A DNA stretch of 34,762 bases from Vampirovibrio chlorellavorus (GTDB taxonomy: Bacteria; Cyanobacteriota; Vampirovibrionia; Vampirovibrionales; Vampirovibrionaceae). Below are positions 32,360 through 34,762 of the stretch, one piece after another; within the stretch, counting starts at the first letter, position 1; every line of letters begins with the position of its first letter. The stretch lies in assembly GCA_903866275.1 (NCBI GenBank), contig CAIPMU010000019.1, forward strand, positions 1 through 34,762, read 5' to 3'. The translations under genes were made by a program, and so were the position numbers. The notes under the pieces were generated by a model. It was not told where the DNA came from. It searched no databases and was given only the letters and a program-made list of their open reading frames with translations.

Positions 32360-33730
32360 ATGTTTAGGGAAGATACGCTGCAAAATTCCGGGAAATCGGG
32401 AATGCCAAAAAAACAGAGTTTATCCGATCAGGAAGCTGACTTGGCATCGCTCAGAGAAGCGTATCTCGCCGCTGTTGGCGACTCTGGCAGAGTGGTATCA
32501 GGTAAAATGCTGAACCAGTCCCAGGGAAATACCCGGCGCACCGACATCAATGCCCGCCCAGCAACTATTAAAGCCAATCCCATTAAAAGCAATGCCAATA
32601 TTACCTCCACCCAAACTCAAAATACCATCAATCCAGTCACTGGTCATTTAGCATTCAAGGAATTTTCGGAAGCGATGGGTCAGATACAAGAACCTCAGCG
32701 CAACGTGAAGGTTCCAACCTTTTTAATAACGGATGAGCCAGACAGGGTTAAACAGTCGCAATGGGACAAGCCTCTGGGAGCTTCTATTGACGATTTCATG
32801 AATACGGCCACATGGTCCGATTCAAGCACAGACTTACTGCCGAATGAAGCCATGAATCCAGATGGTGAGCTCAATTGGAACAGTCAATTTCACCGGTATG
32901 ATTCCGTCTGGGTCAAACTGTTTGAAAAACCCAGATTACTCCTGGGCATCCTGGGGCTTGGTCTGGTGAGCTGCTCGGTGTATATCGCTCTGGGCTATTG
33001 GTGGCTTGGTAGCGCACCCCCTTCTCAGGCTGCCGAACCGGTAAACCTGTTAAACCTGGAAACTAAAACGCCACTGGAAAATCAGGATTCCACCAGTCGA
33101 TTCAACAATATACATAACATTCAGCAAAATCCAGCCACCGGCGGCTCCAGTAGTAGCCCCCCCCTGAAACCGGTGATGGAAAAAACAGATCAGGATCTAC
33201 TGGCTCAAACCCTGCCATCCAGTCAGCCTAACCTGCAATTGGACTCCAGTGCCAAGGAAGCTGGAGCACTGGGACGTCCTGATCCTTTTTCCCCGCTTGT
33301 CATCGATACCAAAACACCAGGGGGAGGCACGATTAGTGATGACACCAAAAAAGATCTGTTAGCCGATGTAATGTATACGGGATTTATTGGTGACAGTAAT
33401 TCCAAAAACAAGGTTGCCCTGATTCGCGTATTCGACACAATCAGTGGAATGGCCAAGACGCAAATCAAGAAAGTGGGAGAATCCATCAACATCAACGGCC
33501 AGGATGCAGTCGTGAAATCAATTTCAAAAACAAGCGTGAAATTGAATGCAGCCGGTGAGCTTAGGGAATTAACCATACAGCCCTACCAAACCGGTACACC
33601 ACAGCCACTGGGAGGCACAAACAATTCAACGACCTCCAATTTCAATACTGACGGCAACTATAGCGCCGATGGTTCGTATGGTAACGCCAATCCAGCACAA
33701 CCCGTTTTAAGGGAGCCCTCGAGCCGATAA
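32360..33730 (+). CDS. PilP/GspC-like inner-membrane protein upstream of the secretin
   Basis: The 456-residue protein has a long polar cytoplasmic N-terminus (1-190, Gln/Asn/Ser-rich), one membrane helix (about 193-216, LLLGILGLGLVSCSVYIALG), a disordered linker, then a small domain at about 306-408. That domain starts GRPDPFSPL, like the DPF motif of PilP. It continues MYTGFIGDSNSKNKVALIRV, KKVGESININGQDAVVKSIS and KTSVKLNAAGELRELTI, the beta-rich pattern of PilP/GspC HR domains that dock on secretin N-domains. The tail is Asn/Gly/Ser-rich. It lies 81 bases before the secretin on the same strand, as expected for such a partner. AAAGG precedes the ATG by 9 bases. The long N-terminus is unlike normal PilP, which is a lipoprotein. 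Confidence 0.65.
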   Translation: MFREDTLQNSGKSGMPKKQSLSDQEADLASLREAYLAAVGDSGRVVSGKMLNQSQGNTRRTDINARPATIKANPIKSNANITSTQTQNTINPVTGHLAFKEFSEAMGQIQEPQRNVKVPTFLITDEPDRVKQSQWDKPLGASIDDFMNTATWSDSSTDLLPNEAMNPDGELNWNSQFHRYDSVWVKLFEKPRLLLGILGLGLVSCSVYIALGYWWLGSAPPSQAAEPVNLLNLETKTPLENQDSTSRFNNIHNIQQNPATGGSSSSPPLKPVMEKTDQDLLAQTLPSSQPNLQLDSSAKEAGALGRPDPFSPLVIDTKTPGGGTISDDTKKDLLADVMYTGFIGDSNSKNKVALIRVFDTISGMAKTQIKKVGESININGQDAVVKSISKTSVKLNAAGELRELTIQPYQTGTPQPLGGTNNSTTSNFNTDGNYSADGSYGNANPAQPVLREPSSR

Positions 33731-33811
33731 TTGGATATACCCGCAAAAAATAGTATCACTTCAACCGTATTGCCAGACCAACTCAAACGATAACAGTGAG
33801 GCAACTCTTTC

Positions 33812-34762
33812 ATGAAAAAATTGCTACTTCCCTATCTGATATTTTCTCTCAGCGGTATGGCCATATGCCCCAGCCCGGTCCTGGCTCAACAGACGTATCA
33901 TCAAACATCTCCCGGTATCGCCAACCTGGATGAGAATACGGTATTGGACGGCAATGTTCATGTGCCTCACGGTACTCAAAAAATCAATACCCTGTCCTAT
34001 ACGCATCAAAATATCAAGGACGTTCTGCATGATTTGGCTGAGGAAGGACAGTTTAACCTGATTATGGATGACTCTGTGTCAGGCAATGTCACCCTCGAAC
34101 TTTCCAATGTGACCCTTGATCAAGCGTTGCAAGCAGTCGCCAACCTGGGAGACTTACTCATTCTGCCTCAACGGGGCAATATTTTTATGGCCATCACTCG
34201 ATCAGCCGCAAGCACTAAAGGCGTTTCAAGGCAGCTGTCTAAACTCATTCCGATACGCTATACCAATGCCACTCGCATTGCGACATTACTCAACCAGACT
34301 GTTTTTTCAAGCTCAGGTGGTAGCAGCTCCGGTGGTTCAGGTGCTTCTAGTGGCAGTAGTGGTGGTGGCGGCTCTGTGACAAAAGTGAAAGCGGATCTCA
34401 GAAGCAACAGTATTATGGTCCTGGGGACTGCTCAGGAAATTGCGGTGGCCCAGGCTGCAGTGGAAAAACTGGATTTGCCCCGTAAGCGAAAAACATTTTA
34501 TCTCAGTAACGCCAATGCGCTGGATGTGGCAACCATGCTGGCCAGTAGCGTTTTTAACGATGGAACAGCAAACATCAAAATTGGTAATGCCGGTTCCTCA
34601 GGAACAGCAACGCCATCTTTAATGAAAGTCGAAAGACAGGACTTGAGTGAAGGCAGCGGGATTAACCAATTTGGAACCTCTTCTGCTGGCTCCAGTGGTG
34701 GTCTATCCGCATCAATCACACTTCGTGGGTACACCAAGACAACAGACAGCCTGTCGGTATCC
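33812..34762 (+). CDS. Secretin (PilQ/GspD-like), 3' end beyond the window
   Basis: 317 codons are open to the last base; the C-terminal secretin barrel is missing. A signal peptide (residues 1-25, ending SPVLA) is followed by an STN/N0-like domain (about 60-110: LSYTHQNIKDVLHDLAEEGQ, then NVTLELSNVTLDQALQAVAN). N1-type repeats follow (LIPIRYTNATRIATLLNQTV, VKADLRSNSIMVLGTAQEIA, VAQAAVEKLDLPRKRKTFYL). The second N1-like unit is LSNANALDVATMLASSVF. A Gly/Ser-rich loop (about residues 170-190) interrupts the first repeat. Secretins form outer-membrane channels for type IV pili or type II secretion; the PilP-like gene just before favours the former. ATG follows GTGAGG by about 10 bases. Confidence 0.9.
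   Translation, partial: MKKLLLPYLIFSLSGMAICPSPVLAQQTYHQTSPGIANLDENTVLDGNVHVPHGTQKINTLSYTHQNIKDVLHDLAEEGQFNLIMDDSVSGNVTLELSNVTLDQALQAVANLGDLLILPQRGNIFMAITRSAASTKGVSRQLSKLIPIRYTNATRIATLLNQTVFSSSGGSSSGGSGASSGSSGGGGSVTKVKADLRSNSIMVLGTAQEIAVAQAAVEKLDLPRKRKTFYLSNANALDVATMLASSVFNDGTANIKIGNAGSSGTATPSLMKVERQDLSEGSGINQFGTSSAGSSGGLSASITLRGYTKTTDSLSVS

Overview
The window comes from a Gram-negative bacterium: it carries lpxI and lpxB for lipid A, the start of an outer-membrane secretin, and an S-layer-homology (SLH) surface protein. SLH domains together with lipid A and type IV pilus/type II secretion genes fit a cyanobacterial-phylum, non-photosynthetic lineage such as Vampirovibrionia/Melainabacteria. 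That placement is inference, because the window has no rRNA or other firm marker. Most genes are moderately GC-rich. The first ~800 bases are clearly AT-rich and sit beside a broken-off insertion sequence.

Layout. Positions 1-138: 5' end of an IS5-like transposase gene (minus strand). 255-814: an AT-rich membrane/PH-like gene and a possible 34-codon peptide, closed by a terminator. 1015-3014: etfB and etfA. 3287-3664: stand-alone cyclic-nucleotide-binding protein. 3779-6224: an exosortase-EpsI fusion with two tiny secreted proteins, divergently transcribed, that share a C-terminal sorting-signal-like tail. 6561-7952: family-4 glycosyltransferase. 8089-12067: envelope/stress block (repeat-rich exported protein, SLH protein, Dps, glycine-zipper protein). 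12248-13108: family-5 uracil-DNA glycosylase. 13127-16195: TPM-domain protein, LemA and an SRPBCC protein with an acidic tail. 16684-19134: leuC-leuD-bolA operon. 19468-20812: thioredoxin-like protein converging with and overlapping a DEDDh exonuclease. 21229-23601: CopA-type copper ATPase. 23809-25982: lpxI-lpxB. 26009-28203: large and small membrane proteins. 28586-31296: tandem acyltransferase-3 paralogues. 31674-34762: small exported or anchored protein, a PilP/GspC-like inner-membrane protein, and a secretin cut by the window end.

How it fits together. The common theme is cell-envelope construction: lipid A synthesis, polysaccharide assembly and decoration (glycosyltransferase, two O-acyltransferases, a possible GT-C enzyme), protein sorting to the surface (exosortase with candidate substrates), SLH anchoring and secretin-based export. 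The least ordinary part is the exosortase locus, where two proteins consist of little more than an export signal and a sorting signal with an unusual TPGL motif.
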